64,000 bases of DNA from Brassica napus (lineage: Eukaryota > Streptophyta > Magnoliopsida > Brassicales > Brassicaceae): NCBI RefSeq assembly GCF_020379485.1, contig NC_063439.1, positions 17,822,598 through 17,886,597 on the forward strand. The letters run 5' to 3'. This document shows positions 53,843 through 64,000 of the stretch, piece by piece. Within the stretch, counting starts at the first letter, position 1. Every line of letters starts with the position of its first letter. Below the pieces are notes generated by a model. The model was not told where the DNA came from, did not search any database, and worked only from the letters and a program-made list of their open reading frames with translations. The position numbers and the translations under genes are program-made.

Positions 53843-54960
53843 GTATTGATTCATGTTGGTTTAGTATTGTTTTTGGTTTATTAACCGGTTTAGGATGGTC
53901 CTATTGTAAATATAATTTAAGTTGGTTTAGCATATATTATGCTTAAAATAACTTAAATTATATAATAGTAATATTATGCTTAAAATACAATTTTAGAGAG
54001 TTTTCAAATATAGTTTACAGAACATTATAGGTGATGAATTTAATTTATTAAATTTGTTTATTCCTTAAAACTAAATTTTTTTAAAAACATACTGAGTTAT
54101 AAATATCAATGATGGATTGGTGAGTATAACATAAAGAAAAAAATATAATTATTTGATTTTCAAGATAAGAAATTCAGCTTTTATTCAGTTACTCAATATA
54201 TAATTTCTTAATTTTTTTTTTAAAATATACATAATTTATATATATATATATATATATATTAATCTTCCAAACTTAAACTATTATACTATATATGAATAAT
54301 GTTTTTAAATAAAAAGAATTTCTGATTTAAAAATAAAATAAAAACAACAAATGGTATTTTCAAATAATGGATGTAATTTACATTATACTATCATTTAATA
54401 AGTATTAGATATGTTTTGATATATCATTATTTTCTATTTCCAGAAAACAATAAATTGTTAAACATCAATATCATCTAGGTTAAGTATACGAACAACACAA
54501 ATTCAAACATCACAAAAAAATATTTACATAAACATTATAATACAATGACTTAATCAGAAAATACAATTCAAAAAAACAATATTCAAAAGAATAGTTATAT
54601 ACTTAATATTTAAAAATCAAAGATATTTTTGCTAAAATTGTACTTACCTGGCTAAGGAGATCGACCATCTTTTTACGGATCGATCGATTGTTTAGCATAT
54701 GGTCGATCCGAAAATACTCTGCAGTTTGATTAAATATCTAAAACATTTATTCCAACACTCAACAGATAATTTTGCTAAATATGATAACTAGATAGCCAAC
54801 AAAATTCCAAAAAAATATTTAAATAGTAAAAAATATGTTAATTTAATGTGTTAAAATTTAAAAATAAATTTTAATTATGACATGCATCTTAACATTTATA
54901 TAAATATATATCATAACCTAAATATAAATAATTTAACAACTTAAATTGAAAAAAACATAA
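53843..54960. other. AT-rich 3' part of Helitron A
   Basis: No exon recognised. Contains a (TA)n run at 54238-54259 and a GATCGATCGATT-like cluster at 54658-54710 (GGTCGATC, GATCGATCG). Confidence 0.5.
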
Positions 54961-55157
54961 AAATCCCGGGCGTAGCCCGGATTAATCCCTAGTCTATACT
55001 ATATTAAAAGGGTTATATGAGCTCCATACAGCATGTCCACGTAGGACAATTAAATTAACCAATAGGAGATTATATATTCGCCACGTCAGACGTTATTTGA
55101 GACAGAATCTACCGGGTCAAAGCAATTGGGCTTATAACAATTATAACTGGCCCATTA

Positions 55158-55495
55158 CACGGTGCTCTCTTCGCGAACGGGATCATCACCTCCGATCTCC
55201 TCTTCGATTTGCTCTTCGTCGAGTCTCTCACCCTCTTCGTCCCCACCGACTCCATGCTCTTCGATCTCGACATGACTCACTCTTCCTACTTCTACGTTTC
55301 CACCCTCCACCTCCACTGCATCCCCCTCCGCCTCCCGTTCTCCGATCTCCGATCTCTCCCGAACGCCACCTCTCTCCCGACGCTTCTTCCCTCTCACCAC
55401 ATCTGACTCACTAGACCTTCTTCTTCCTCCTCCAACGATTCCATTTCTCTCGACGGTGTTCCCGTTCTCCTCCCTGGTTTGTTCTCCTCCAACAA
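55158..55495 (+). pseudogene. Captured fasciclin-like arabinogalactan protein (FLA) fragment
   Basis: A GC-rich block in AT-rich DNA. Frames give NGIITSDLLFD, LLFVESLTLFVPTDSMLFDL, DMTHSSYFYVSTLHLHCIPL, RLPFSDLRSLPNATSLPTLL, PSHHI and, after a 1-2 base shift, LTRPSSSSSNDSISLDGVPV, LLPGLFSSNK. TLFVPTDSMLFDLD and the later H...LPTLLPSH segment are FAS1-domain features, most like the FLA19/20/21 group (extracellular, cell-wall associated). It has no signal peptide, a frameshift and only part of one FAS1 domain. Composition and context say captured host DNA. Confidence 0.75.
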
Positions 55496-55499
55496 GGTA

Positions 55500-58400
55500 T
55501 CGACTGTTTAGCTTCCTTCTTTATTTAGTTTTAGATAATTTTGGTTGTGGAGATGATGGAGCCGACTGTTATTTTGTATCACTCTTGAAGACAAGGAGGG
55601 CATAAGCAATCGTATGGCATAACTCATGGGGTCTCAATACCAGATTAGAAATTGTTTAATCTTAATGTGATTTATTTTGTTTTGACGTTTTTGGTAATGT
55701 TATTTCCTCTAATATCAAAATTGAGTTCATGGAACATAGATTAGAGTTATGTTTATGAGTCATGGAGAAGACAAAGACTTAGCATTTCCTCCAAAAGTTG
55801 CAAATCAAGTAGTTGATCCCAATTTCCTTTAAAGATATTGTCTCAGAAGCATTTTTGATGTGTGTGAAACTATTGAATCCACCTTGCTTGGGACTTGAAA
55901 CCGTGCTAAAATAGGGTTTTACGACAACTTTTATTGCCATTGGAAGTATTCAGATCGGGGAATTAGAAGGTGTTCCAATGGGAGTTGAAAATGGTCCAAG
56001 GGATTTGGCTAAAAATTAGGCCAGCCGTGTCTCATAGTATGTGTGTAGGCTAACAGTTTCTTAGATTCTTGGGAGCAGCTGAGATGGATTTCATGAGAGA
56101 AGACTTCACTAAAAGAAAAAGGTCGAAGAAACCACTCAAAGGTAAAACTAGGTGGATTTTGTCGAAGCTTTGAGCTAAAAAGAAAATTTTTTTTTTCTGA
56201 TTTGAGCCAAAAAATCACATTGGAATAGCTTCTTGACGAGGAAGAAACTATTCAAGAGTGCTAAGGAAGAGCCGACTCATACATTTATATTTGTTCTGAT
56301 TTTTTTCTCGATACATCATTCACATTTCTTAGAAAAAGTTTCTGACTGGACTTTGGAGTATTGATGTTTTTAGTCTTATGTGATAAATCTCGAATGTAGA
56401 AACTATTGTGGTGCCAAACTATTGTTGAAGAACCTCGGGATGATGCTGATACCAAACGTACTTCAATTAATATATAGTATTCTGAATTCAGTGCGCATTA
56501 TATTTAGGTTTTGATTGGTAACATGATTTATACTTGATTTAGTTTGAGTTAGAGGTATAAATCAAAAATGTTACCAATCATGATTTAATTATAACTTTTT
56601 GATTTTGTGTTTGAGTTATAATGTGGTAAAGTTGAGTTATATTTTTGAGTTGTCTTCTTTGTAAAATCACTAAATCAAATTCTAAACCAACATCAAGGAA
56701 AAGTGGGTGTATTAGAACTTGAGTTAGTGTTTTAGTTGTTTGTTATTTCCACGTTTGTTTTTTTTTTAACTTTAAACAATTTATCATCTTTTGAAACATG
56801 GTTTTTGTGTTTACTATTGGTGACTTAATAACTATTTGTTTCTTAGTCTTTTTATAAGCATTCTTATTTCCATTTAAATGATTCAACAGAATAATTTTAT
56901 AATAAAAATTATTAACTATGTTTGTATATAAAGTTGTATGTTTATATGAGATTTTTTGCTATTACATATATAATACAAATGTTTATGTATCTTTCATTAG
57001 TTTAGTTAATAGAAATTAATTTTCTGTAATATATTTCTCATTAAAATTGTATAAGGATAATCATTTTATACTTATAATTTTTATTTATTTGAAATAATAT
57101 TTTGTACATATTAAAATAAAATAGTTTTTATTATTATTTATTTGTCTTAAATGGTTTAACGTTTAATTTATTTTAATAAATAATTAATTATTTATAAATT
57201 TAATTATTTATAAAAATTGTACTGCAACTTGTACATCAAAAAAGTTATCAGTCATTACTTTAAAAAAAATCGTAACTCATACTTTTCCTGCAAACCTACC
57301 ACATAAATTTACAGTTTTTACCACATAAATTTTACTGCAAATCACATCAAATTACAATACATACTGCAAATCAACCTTAATACTGTATGTCACCAGTCGG
57401 AGCCTTATTTGTTGAATGGTTCTGGAAATACTTTAACGGTTATTCTTTTAGGATTACATTCATCTCTTCTGAGATATTCACATCTGGATTTGATTTTATT
57501 TTAAAGACTTTGGTGGAGGATGATAATTGATAAGGTCCTTTTTCCTCATTCTTTTTATTTGGATCTGATAAATTATATTTATCATTATTTTTCTCCTTTC
57601 TTAGGTTTAATTTCACATTAGAGCTGATGGATTTGGCCATTTCACTTTTTCCGAAACTGAGTCGTCCTCATAGTGTGTATCTGGCAGGCTAATTTGTCAA
57701 GGTCTCTACCATACGTGAAAACGGAGGATCTAGACTACATACATACTCCTCTTTTTACGGCTGTTGTCTTTATACAACCTGAACTAAGAAACAAAATTTC
57801 TTTTTATTCAAATTTATATGTAATAAATACATATGTTTTTGTTCAAATAATAATAGATATGAATACATTTTAAATTATAATCTTGAAAAGGTTTTTATTT
57901 ATTTCTTTTGGTTAAAATATATTAAATTAAATTCTATAAAATTAAAAGAAAGTTTTGTTAGATATATAAGTATTCAAATTAAAAACTAAATAATATTTTA
58001 AAATTTGTAGATATTAAAAAGAAACTAATGGTATTGAGATTATAAAATTACAATTTAAAAAAAAACTGCATAAAATTTTGAATAATTTGTAGTAAAATTA
58101 CATAATATATAAAAAATATTAAAAAAAAACTAAAATTATAATAATATTTTTGTTCCTTTTTTTGAACAGCATTTTTGTTTTTACTATTGTATTATTTATT
58201 GTTATATTAATGATGATTTATGAGTTAACATATTTTTAAAATATTACCAAAAATATAAATCAACATTAAATATAAATATACATGCCACAACTAAATTTAA
58301 AGCATGTCATCATAGTTAAAATAACATGTCAACATTTTCTTTTTCGAAATCAATATAGTAATGACACATAGCAAATCACTTCTCAAATAATGTTTTGGAG

Positions 58401-58945
58401 ATTTGATCTGTAAAATGTGCTATTTAAAGGTTACCGGCTTTCTCAGTAAATCATCCCAAGACTCTCTTCATTTCATCTGGATATTGGAGAAGAAACATAC
58501 CAAATACTGAAATCGATGTTGCAAAATACTAATATTATCTAGGATATTTTGTTCTAAATTTCTTTCTCGCATGGCAAAGAAAATAATGACATGATTCTTA
58601 CAACTCATCTCATGACCATTGTATCTTCAGTCACTGTATTTCAATTGTCCTAATTCCACCACTTTCTGAAGAAAGATAAAAACAAATCGATATAGATATT
58701 AATTATATAATAAAAATCCAAGGATCAATGCAAAGAGAACCCAATTTTCAATGGCGTAAGTAAAAATTTATTGTTAGTAGAAAAATGAGAACTTAATTAT
58801 TCCAAAGTTTAAATTAGTTGTCAATTTAACAGTTGTTTTTATATGAACCTCAATAAAAAATATATAAGAATAATCAGTACCATCATATATGTATACACTC
58901 AAATAAAAATGCGAAAAACATAAACTAAATTAAAAATTGTAAAAC
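55500..58945. other. Body of Helitron B without recognised genes
   Basis: 55500-56460 has moderate GC and coding-like scraps on the plus strand that I cannot assign. 56460-57420 is AT-rich. 57440-57640 (minus) has a 66-codon frame rich in K, N, S and E with no recognised motif. 57780-58945 is AT-rich. Confidence 0.45.
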
Positions 58946-58975
58946 AACCCGGGCGTAGCCCGGGAAAAGCCCTAG

Positions 58976-59039
58976 TGTTAGTAAAGAAAAGGTAGGATAA
59001 GGTAAAAAGGACAATAGGATCCTGCTTTAATAGTAAAGA
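58976..59039 (-). mobile_element. Minus-strand Helitron, 5' part (other part at 50766-51307)
   Basis: On the minus strand it starts A|TCTTTACTATTAAAGCAGG, a Helitron 5' end, and after 64 bp meets the 3' terminus of Helitron B. Joining it to 51307 restores ...CTAACA|TTGCATG..., consistent with insertion of the A-B pair between an A and a T. Confidence 0.68.
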
Positions 59040-59230
59040 TTATTTTGTATAATGCATACTTGTTCTACAACATTTGCTTGTACACTAAAAAAACTGTTTT
59101 CTATATTTTTAAAAGAGAAAATATTTAGTCTAGAATATAACATGGATATATGTATTGACTATATATAGAAGTTGAGTGTTATTTTAAAATAACATATGTA
59201 TAGAGGTTTTTCAACCATTACTTCACTGGC

Positions 59231-59788
59231 ACAAAACATGGGGAAATTACATGTTTACCACTTTCATGCTACCACTTTTCATTTTTACCATTACTAATGA
59301 GACATTTTCAAAAATACTTTCTTTATTAAGTGACAAAAGACTCTTAGGTCCTTGTTATTTATATATATAATAAATTATTATTCAAATAAAAAATAAAAAA
59401 AATAAACAAAAAAATAAACAAAAAAATAAAAAATAAAAACTATTCTTTTTCAAACTCGAATTTTTTTATAATTTTTTTTGAATTTTTTTTCGAATTTATT
59501 TATTTATTTTTTTCAAATTTCTTTTTGAAAAACGAAAATTATGTTTGAAACTATTTTTTAAAATTTTTTATATATTTTTTAAGTATTTATATATTTATTA
59601 GAATCATAAATTTCACATTCTAAAAGCCCTACCCCACCCCTCAGCTCTAAACCCTAAGTCTAGATTAGTTAACCTTAAGGGTATAATTATATTTTACCCT
59701 TCATTAAAAGTGAGGGTAAAAGTGGTTAGTGTAAACATGAAAAGTGGTACTATGAATGTGGTATTTGTGGCAATTTCCCACAAAACAT
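59231..59788. mobile_element. Mutator-type MITE with perfect 9-bp TSD
   Basis: The element is 59240-59779 (540 bp), flanked by ACAAAACAT at 59231-59239 and 59780-59788. Termini are GGGGAAATTACATG and, on the other strand, GGGAAATTGCCACAA; long imperfect inverted repeats follow (TACCACTTTCAT..TACCACTTTTCAT / TACCACATTCATAGTACCAC). A 9-bp TSD and long TIRs are the Mutator (MULE) hallmark. Interior is A/T homopolymer-rich and non-coding. Confidence 0.92.
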
Positions 59789-60460
59789 TTATAACTGTAA
59801 ATACCTTCTTTTAAAAGTAAAACTAATAAAAGTGTGTACAATAAATGTATTTTGATATATATTATATGCATCAAGTTATAAAGGTTGGAAACATTGCAAA
59901 ACTGTTTGGAGCAAAGTTTTTAACTTCACGATCTTCATCTTGACGTCAGTTCAGTGTCGGCGCTGGCCACAAGCAGAAGAAGCATGGACTTCCAGCCGAC
60001 ACGATAATAAGTATCTTCGCGGCCACATATTTATATAAATGACTTTAGCCTAGTGGATCTAAGAGAAATTACCAGTGCTAGAGGTGTTGGATTCAATTAC
60101 CCCTGACTGCATTCATTTATTTTGACCCCAAATATAAAATAGGACACCTTATACTTTCATAACGCACGACTTGATGATGTGGCATCACAGGAGAGAAACG
60201 AACATATTTATATATATATATATATTATATCATTATACAATTAAAAAAACACTGATAATAATAATTTCGTTGAAAATGTCAATTTTAATTTAAGAAAGTG
60301 TTATACACTCTTATGTTTATGTCATAATAGTGGAATCTAATACAAATAAAATCTAGTACTGTCAATATACATAATACCCATCACAATTTTTTTCATGCAG
60401 ATATAGAATAATAAAGATGATTCATAAACGTGTAGAAAAAGTTAAGAAATTACAAAATAG
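59789..60460. other. Intergenic DNA
   Basis: No gene seen. It includes a short GC-richer patch (59935-60020), a TA run near 60207-60228 and AT-rich sequence leading into the Helitron 3' end. Confidence 0.5.
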
Positions 60461-60463
60461 ACA

Positions 60464-60497
60464 ATTATGCGCTTTCAAAACGCGGGTGAAAATCTAG
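60464..60497 (+). mobile_element. Helitron 3' terminus
   Basis: ATGCGCTTTCAAAACGCGGG (GCG/CGC stem) then TGAAAATCTAG|T at 60494-60497. This is the same terminal style as the minus-strand element at 50766. The 5' end was not found. Confidence 0.6.
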
Positions 60498-60529
60498 TTA
60501 TTATAAAAATTTAGATTTGAAAACATATA

Positions 60530-60920
60530 ATTTGAAACTATTCAAAAAAATAATTTATTATTATTATTTATTTAAGTTATCTTTGAATTATTTAAAATTA
60601 TTTTTTCATATTTTCTTCTTAAATTTCTAAAATGCTTTTTGTTTTTTAAATTTATTTTTAGCTTTTTTAATTTTTTTAAACACAATAACAATAATTAAGT
60701 TAATTAAACACAATTAGTTATAGTTTATATTTTGTAAAACTAATTCTAGATAATTAGAAATATATGAATAAAACATATTAGTTATAAATAAGACACAATA
60801 GATAACAAAACATATAATCTGGTTTGGCACAGTGATCATAAGGTCTAAATATGGTATGAACCCATGTTCGATGCCTCCACCTACAAGTTAAAAATTATTT
60901 TTATTATTTTTTATTAATTA
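60530..60920 (+). repeat. Dispersed repeat with SINE-like core (inverted partner of 44275-44640)
   Basis: Aligns with the reverse complement of 44275-44640. At 60818-60900 it has a tRNA-like part (TTTGGCACAGTGATCATAAG as A box, CATGTTCGATGCC as B box). No coding sequence. Confidence 0.6.
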
Positions 60921-61087
60921 TTTTAAATGTAAAAACCACGTAAACAACCGTTAAATTCATATAAACATCCGTTACAATTTAACTAACAGAGACACGATTA
61001 ATGTATGGATATACCTAAATATTTTTGCTCAAGTATAAAATTTGAATATATTATGTGTTGATGTATGTTTTAGATCGAAATCGCAGT

Positions 61088-61775
61088 TGATATACCATGG
61101 ATTTTATCCATTTTTAGCCATGGTATATATGTGTTTTAAATACATCATAGTTGTTTTTGAGTCTTTCCAGTATGTTTTCAGGTTTTGGAGTGATTTGGAG
61201 GAAAATAGTGATTTTACAGCATTTTGGAGATAAGATGATAAAAACCCTGTAGTTGACCATCGACCAGGCTAGCGATCGATGATCGAGGATAATAATCGAT
61301 CGACACACTCTGTATTGTCGATCGACGACGAAGCGCACAGAGGCCATATTGGTTCCAGCTGACTTTAAGACCAAGTCCCACAAGAATTACAAAATTACCC
61401 CTGATGAGTTTTAACCTAATATTTATGTGTTATGCCATTGTTTTAGGCAACACACGCTTTCTTACTTTCATACAACAAAATACTTACACGCTTTCTTAGG
61501 TTTGGAGAAAAGATCTAAGAATTTCTTCAGAGATTTGTGATTGGAACTCTAGTTTTCTATTATATTTTGTTTATGCAATTTTCATATTTCTTTGTTATTA
61601 ATTGTTTAATTATATTTGAGTAGTTTTCATTGTTAGATTTAGGGTTCAGATATTCAAGAAGGATTAGCTTAAAATATAGAATTTCTAAGTGTTAGGATAT
61701 CCATAAATTAGACTGTTCGTATTGCATGTTTTCTAAAGTAGCTAACTAAGAACTTGCCTATAGATTGGAATCTTC
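61088..61775 (+). repeat. 5' LTR, truncated at its 3' side
   Basis: Starts TGATATACCATGGATTTTA and aligns with the first about 660-690 bp of the LTR at 62400, including the GCGATCGATGATCGAGGAT and AATCGATCGACACAC words. Alignment stops after TTGCCTATAGAT. Confidence 0.85.
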
Positions 61776-62399
61776 CTGCAAGTCTGGAAGGTATTAGACT
61801 TAGTGTCCCTGGTTTTCTTTCCACCTCTCTTTGGCATCCATATATATTTACGAAAGATTGAAATAATTTCTTGCGGTGTAGAGGGGTAGGAGTGTCTCAT
61901 GCGACCCCATTATTCTACTATAATAGAATGATCACACATTGTTTGGAAGCGAGTGGTAGATATATTATCGATGACCCTACTATTCGCCTACGACTTTGCC
62001 GAGTAAAAAAAATTAGATTCAGAGAAGGGAGAAGAGAGAATGGAAACGAGAAAAGGTTACATGTAGTTCTAGATACTTCTTTGAGTTGATTCCATGTGTC
62101 TACTGATCGATACTCCCAAAGTAAAGCCTACACCTTTATTATTTATGTGAATGAAATGAGGTCAGTAGAAGGGTTAGTCACACATGATTAGTTAAGTTGC
62201 TGGATGAATGGAAATGATTGCTAAATTAGAATATTGCATAGAAAATACTTCTAAGTTAAGATTGATTTGATATGGTTTGCAACATTGTAGAGGTAATGAT
62301 AATGAATTTTTAAATTGTGTGAGTCTCTGCTGTCAAACCACTTCCAGAAAAACTGCTTGTTGTTTTGCTTGAGGACAAGCAAAAGAGTAAGTCTCGGAG

Positions 62400-63671
62400 T
62401 GATATACCATGAATTTTACTCATTTTTAGCTATGGTATATACATTATAGTTGTTTTGAAGTCTTTTCAGTATGTTTTCAGGTTTTGGAGTGATTTGGAGG
62501 AAATGTGGTGATTTTGATGCATTTTGGAGATAAAATGATAAAGACCCGTAGCTGACCATCGACCAGCCTAGCGATCGATGATCGAGGATGATAATCGATC
62601 GACACACACTGTGTTGTCGATCAACGGCGAAGCGCGCAAAAGCCAAATTGGTTCTAGTCGACTTTAAGCCCAAGTCCAATAAAAATTACCATATTACCCC
62701 TGACTATTTTTAACCTAATATTTATGTGCTCTGCCACTGTTCTAGGCAACACACACTTTCTTACTTCCATACATCAAAATACTTAGAGTCTTACGTTTGG
62801 ATAGAAGATCCAAGAACTCATTCAGAGATTTGTGATTGGAACTCCAATTTTCTACTATATTCTATTTATGCAGTTTTCATATTTCTTTGTTATGAATTGT
62901 TTTGCTATGTTTGAGTAGTTCTCCTTGTTAGATTTAGAGTTCAGATATTCATGAGGGATTTGCCCAAAATATAGAATTGATAATGTTAGGATATCCATCA
63001 ATTAAATTGTTTTAATGTATGTGTTCTAGAGTAGCTAACTAGGACATTGCCTATAGATGTTAGGGCGCAAGCAGAAGCTTGATTCTCTGTATGAATTAGT
63101 TTAGATTATGCTAGGATTGCTAGAAACAAGTGGAAGCTGATTTAGCTAAACCTAGTGAACACGTCAAACTCGTGCATAACGCTTCCTGGAAGGTTCATCA
63201 ATCGACTACTCATTAGTTGTATCGATCGACGGGCTGAAAGGTGTATCGATCGACACCCCGTTTTTGGAGTCGGTCGACACTTTCTCAAGACCAATAAGCG
63301 ACAACTAAGGTCCTAGATCCATCGATAGATAATCTAAAAATATGGAAGCTGATCTAATATTCTTATTGTTTGAGTTCTAGAATATCCATTATATACTTAG
63401 TATCTATATCTTTATAATCATGATTTTCTGAATAGAAACCCTAAGTATAACGCTTTCCATATATGTCTTAAAACCCCAATCAATCAATCGAACAATCACT
63501 TGTTCACAAACCTTGTTATTTACATTTAAGACATGTTTGCCTAGCTTAACCACATAACTAATAGATTTATTGTTTGTCTTAGCTCTCCGTGAATTTGATT
63601 ACTAAGTACTGCAACTCGACATCTTATTTGAGAGAGTACAAATCAATTATATAGTAATTTGAGTGATATCA
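62400..63671 (+). repeat. 3' LTR, complete
   Basis: TGATATACCATGAATTTTAC ... GTGATATCA, 1272 bp. The middle has clusters of TCGATCGA words (62567-62625 and 63190-63290). Related to the solo LTR at 27321-28674. Confidence 0.88.
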
Positions 63672-63676
63672 GCAGT

Positions 63677-64000
63677 CTTTGGTTGATGTATGAATTGGCC
63701 GATTTTCGATGCTTTGTGCTATCAGTCGGGACTCGGGATCAAAGACCAAAGCATGCATTTTGGCTAATGGCTACTGAAATAATACTGATTATCCTTTCTA
63801 GGATCCATAATAAAATATTATACTGAAAACCTCAAAAAGACTTACATGAGAACTGAACAACGAGTACAATGGGCCATCAAGGTCAATGTTCGAATTATAA
63901 CAAGTCCATTTGTTACAAGTATTGGGCCTAATTCGTTTGGTTAACGAGATGGAGTAACAAAGCAATTTGCATGGTTTTATTGGATGTGGGCTTTACAACA
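63677..64000. other. Intergenic DNA at window end
   Basis: No gene seen before the window edge. Confidence 0.45.

Larger units (their letters stand above)
51308..54992 (+). mobile_element. Helitron A of a head-to-tail pair, 3.7 kb
   Basis: The 5' end A|TCTCTACTAATAAAAGGG; the 3' hairpin CCCGGGCGTAGCCCGG followed by ATTAATCCCTAG (54965-54992). The first 310 bp contains three copies of the 5' end (51308, 51492, 51619). A long AT-rich tandem-repeat field (51720-53420) and an RPA1-like exon pair (53535-53842) follow. The 3' CTAG is directly followed by the TC of Helitron B. Confidence 0.82.
54993..58975 (+). mobile_element. Helitron B of a head-to-tail pair, 4.0 kb
   Basis: The 5' end TCTATACTATATTAAAAGGG abuts the CTAG of Helitron A with no intervening base. 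The 3' end is CCCGGGCGTAGCCCGGG followed by AAAAGCCCTAG|T (58949-58975), almost the same terminal hairpin as Helitron A. It carries an FLA gene fragment. No Rep/helicase seen. Confidence 0.82.
61083..63676 (+). mobile_element. LTR retrotransposon with internal deletion, perfect 5-bp TSD
   Basis: The element is 61088-63671 (2584 bp), flanked by GCAGT at 61083-61087 and 63672-63676. The 3' LTR (62400-63671) is 1272 bp and ends GTGATATCA. The 5' LTR matches only for its first about 690 bp (61088-61775); the rest of that LTR, the primer-binding site and nearly all coding DNA are missing. The remaining internal DNA (about 61776-62399) ends GAGGACAAGCAAAAGAGTAA, then GTCTCGGAG, the sequence that commonly precedes the 3' LTR in plant Gypsy elements. 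No gag-pol frame is left. Confidence 0.88.

Noticed and set aside
57440..57640. 66-codon minus-strand K/N/S-rich frame
   Set aside because: No recognisable motif and no ATG context or neighbours supporting a gene.
61871..62089. 72-codon plus-strand open frame in the LTR element
   Set aside because: No retroelement motif; short frame in the residual internal DNA.

Overview
The window looks like nuclear DNA of a Brassicaceae plant (Brassica/Raphanus type). This rests on (i) one intact intronless gene almost matching Arabidopsis XLT2, (ii) an exon-intron fragment clearly derived from ACX4, and (iii) dense Brassica-style transposons: L1-type LINEs with DUF4283 ORF1, Ty1/copia, long-LTR elements rich in TCGATCGA motifs, tRNA-derived SINEs, MITEs and many Helitrons. 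Intergenic DNA is very AT-rich. I see no rRNA, tRNA, CRISPR array or bacterial-type operon.

Layout. 1-6045: gene-poor DNA with a Harbinger-like MITE, a hAT-like MITE, a Helitron 5' end and a broken RPA1-like OB-fold exon pair. 6046-17489: one LINE inserted in non-coding DNA, after which about 5.06 kb (left flank plus the LINE 5' four-fifths) was duplicated in tandem. The first LINE copy therefore lacks its 3' end; the second keeps the 3' end, poly-A and target-site duplication. 17746-19111: a 1.36-kb copia deletion derivative with both LTRs, primer-binding site and 5-bp TSD. 19196-19450: an inverted-repeat element. 19915-21489 (minus): XLT2, the only convincing intact host gene. 21490-26425: intergenic DNA, a MITE-like repeat holding two head-to-head SINEs, and an RNase H-bearing LINE relic. 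26426-34206: a dead copia element interrupted by two solo LTRs, in gag and in the reverse transcriptase. 34207-44640: AT-rich DNA with LINE 3' scraps, a Harbinger-like MITE, a Helitron carrying a nested LINE scrap with a perfect 14-bp TSD, and a five-exon RPA1-like pseudogene. 44923-50009: a small MITE, a SINE with TSD, and a 3.2-kb Helitron carrying ACX4 exons and a RING-H2 fragment. 50434-59039: a minus-strand Helitron apparently split by two head-to-tail plus-strand Helitrons (51308-54992 and 54993-58975), one with an RPA1-like exon pair and one with a fasciclin-like AGP (FLA) fragment. 59231-64000: a Mutator-type MITE with perfect 9-bp TSD, another Helitron 3' end, a SINE-like repeat, and an internally deleted LTR element with perfect 5-bp TSD.

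Functionally the window is one cell-wall biosynthesis gene inside a layered transposon graveyard. The coding-like pieces elsewhere are transposon proteins (all with at least one visible defect, except the truncated first LINE ORF2) or host gene fragments moved by Helitrons. The most informative content is the order of insertions, which can be read from target-site duplications and interrupted reading frames.
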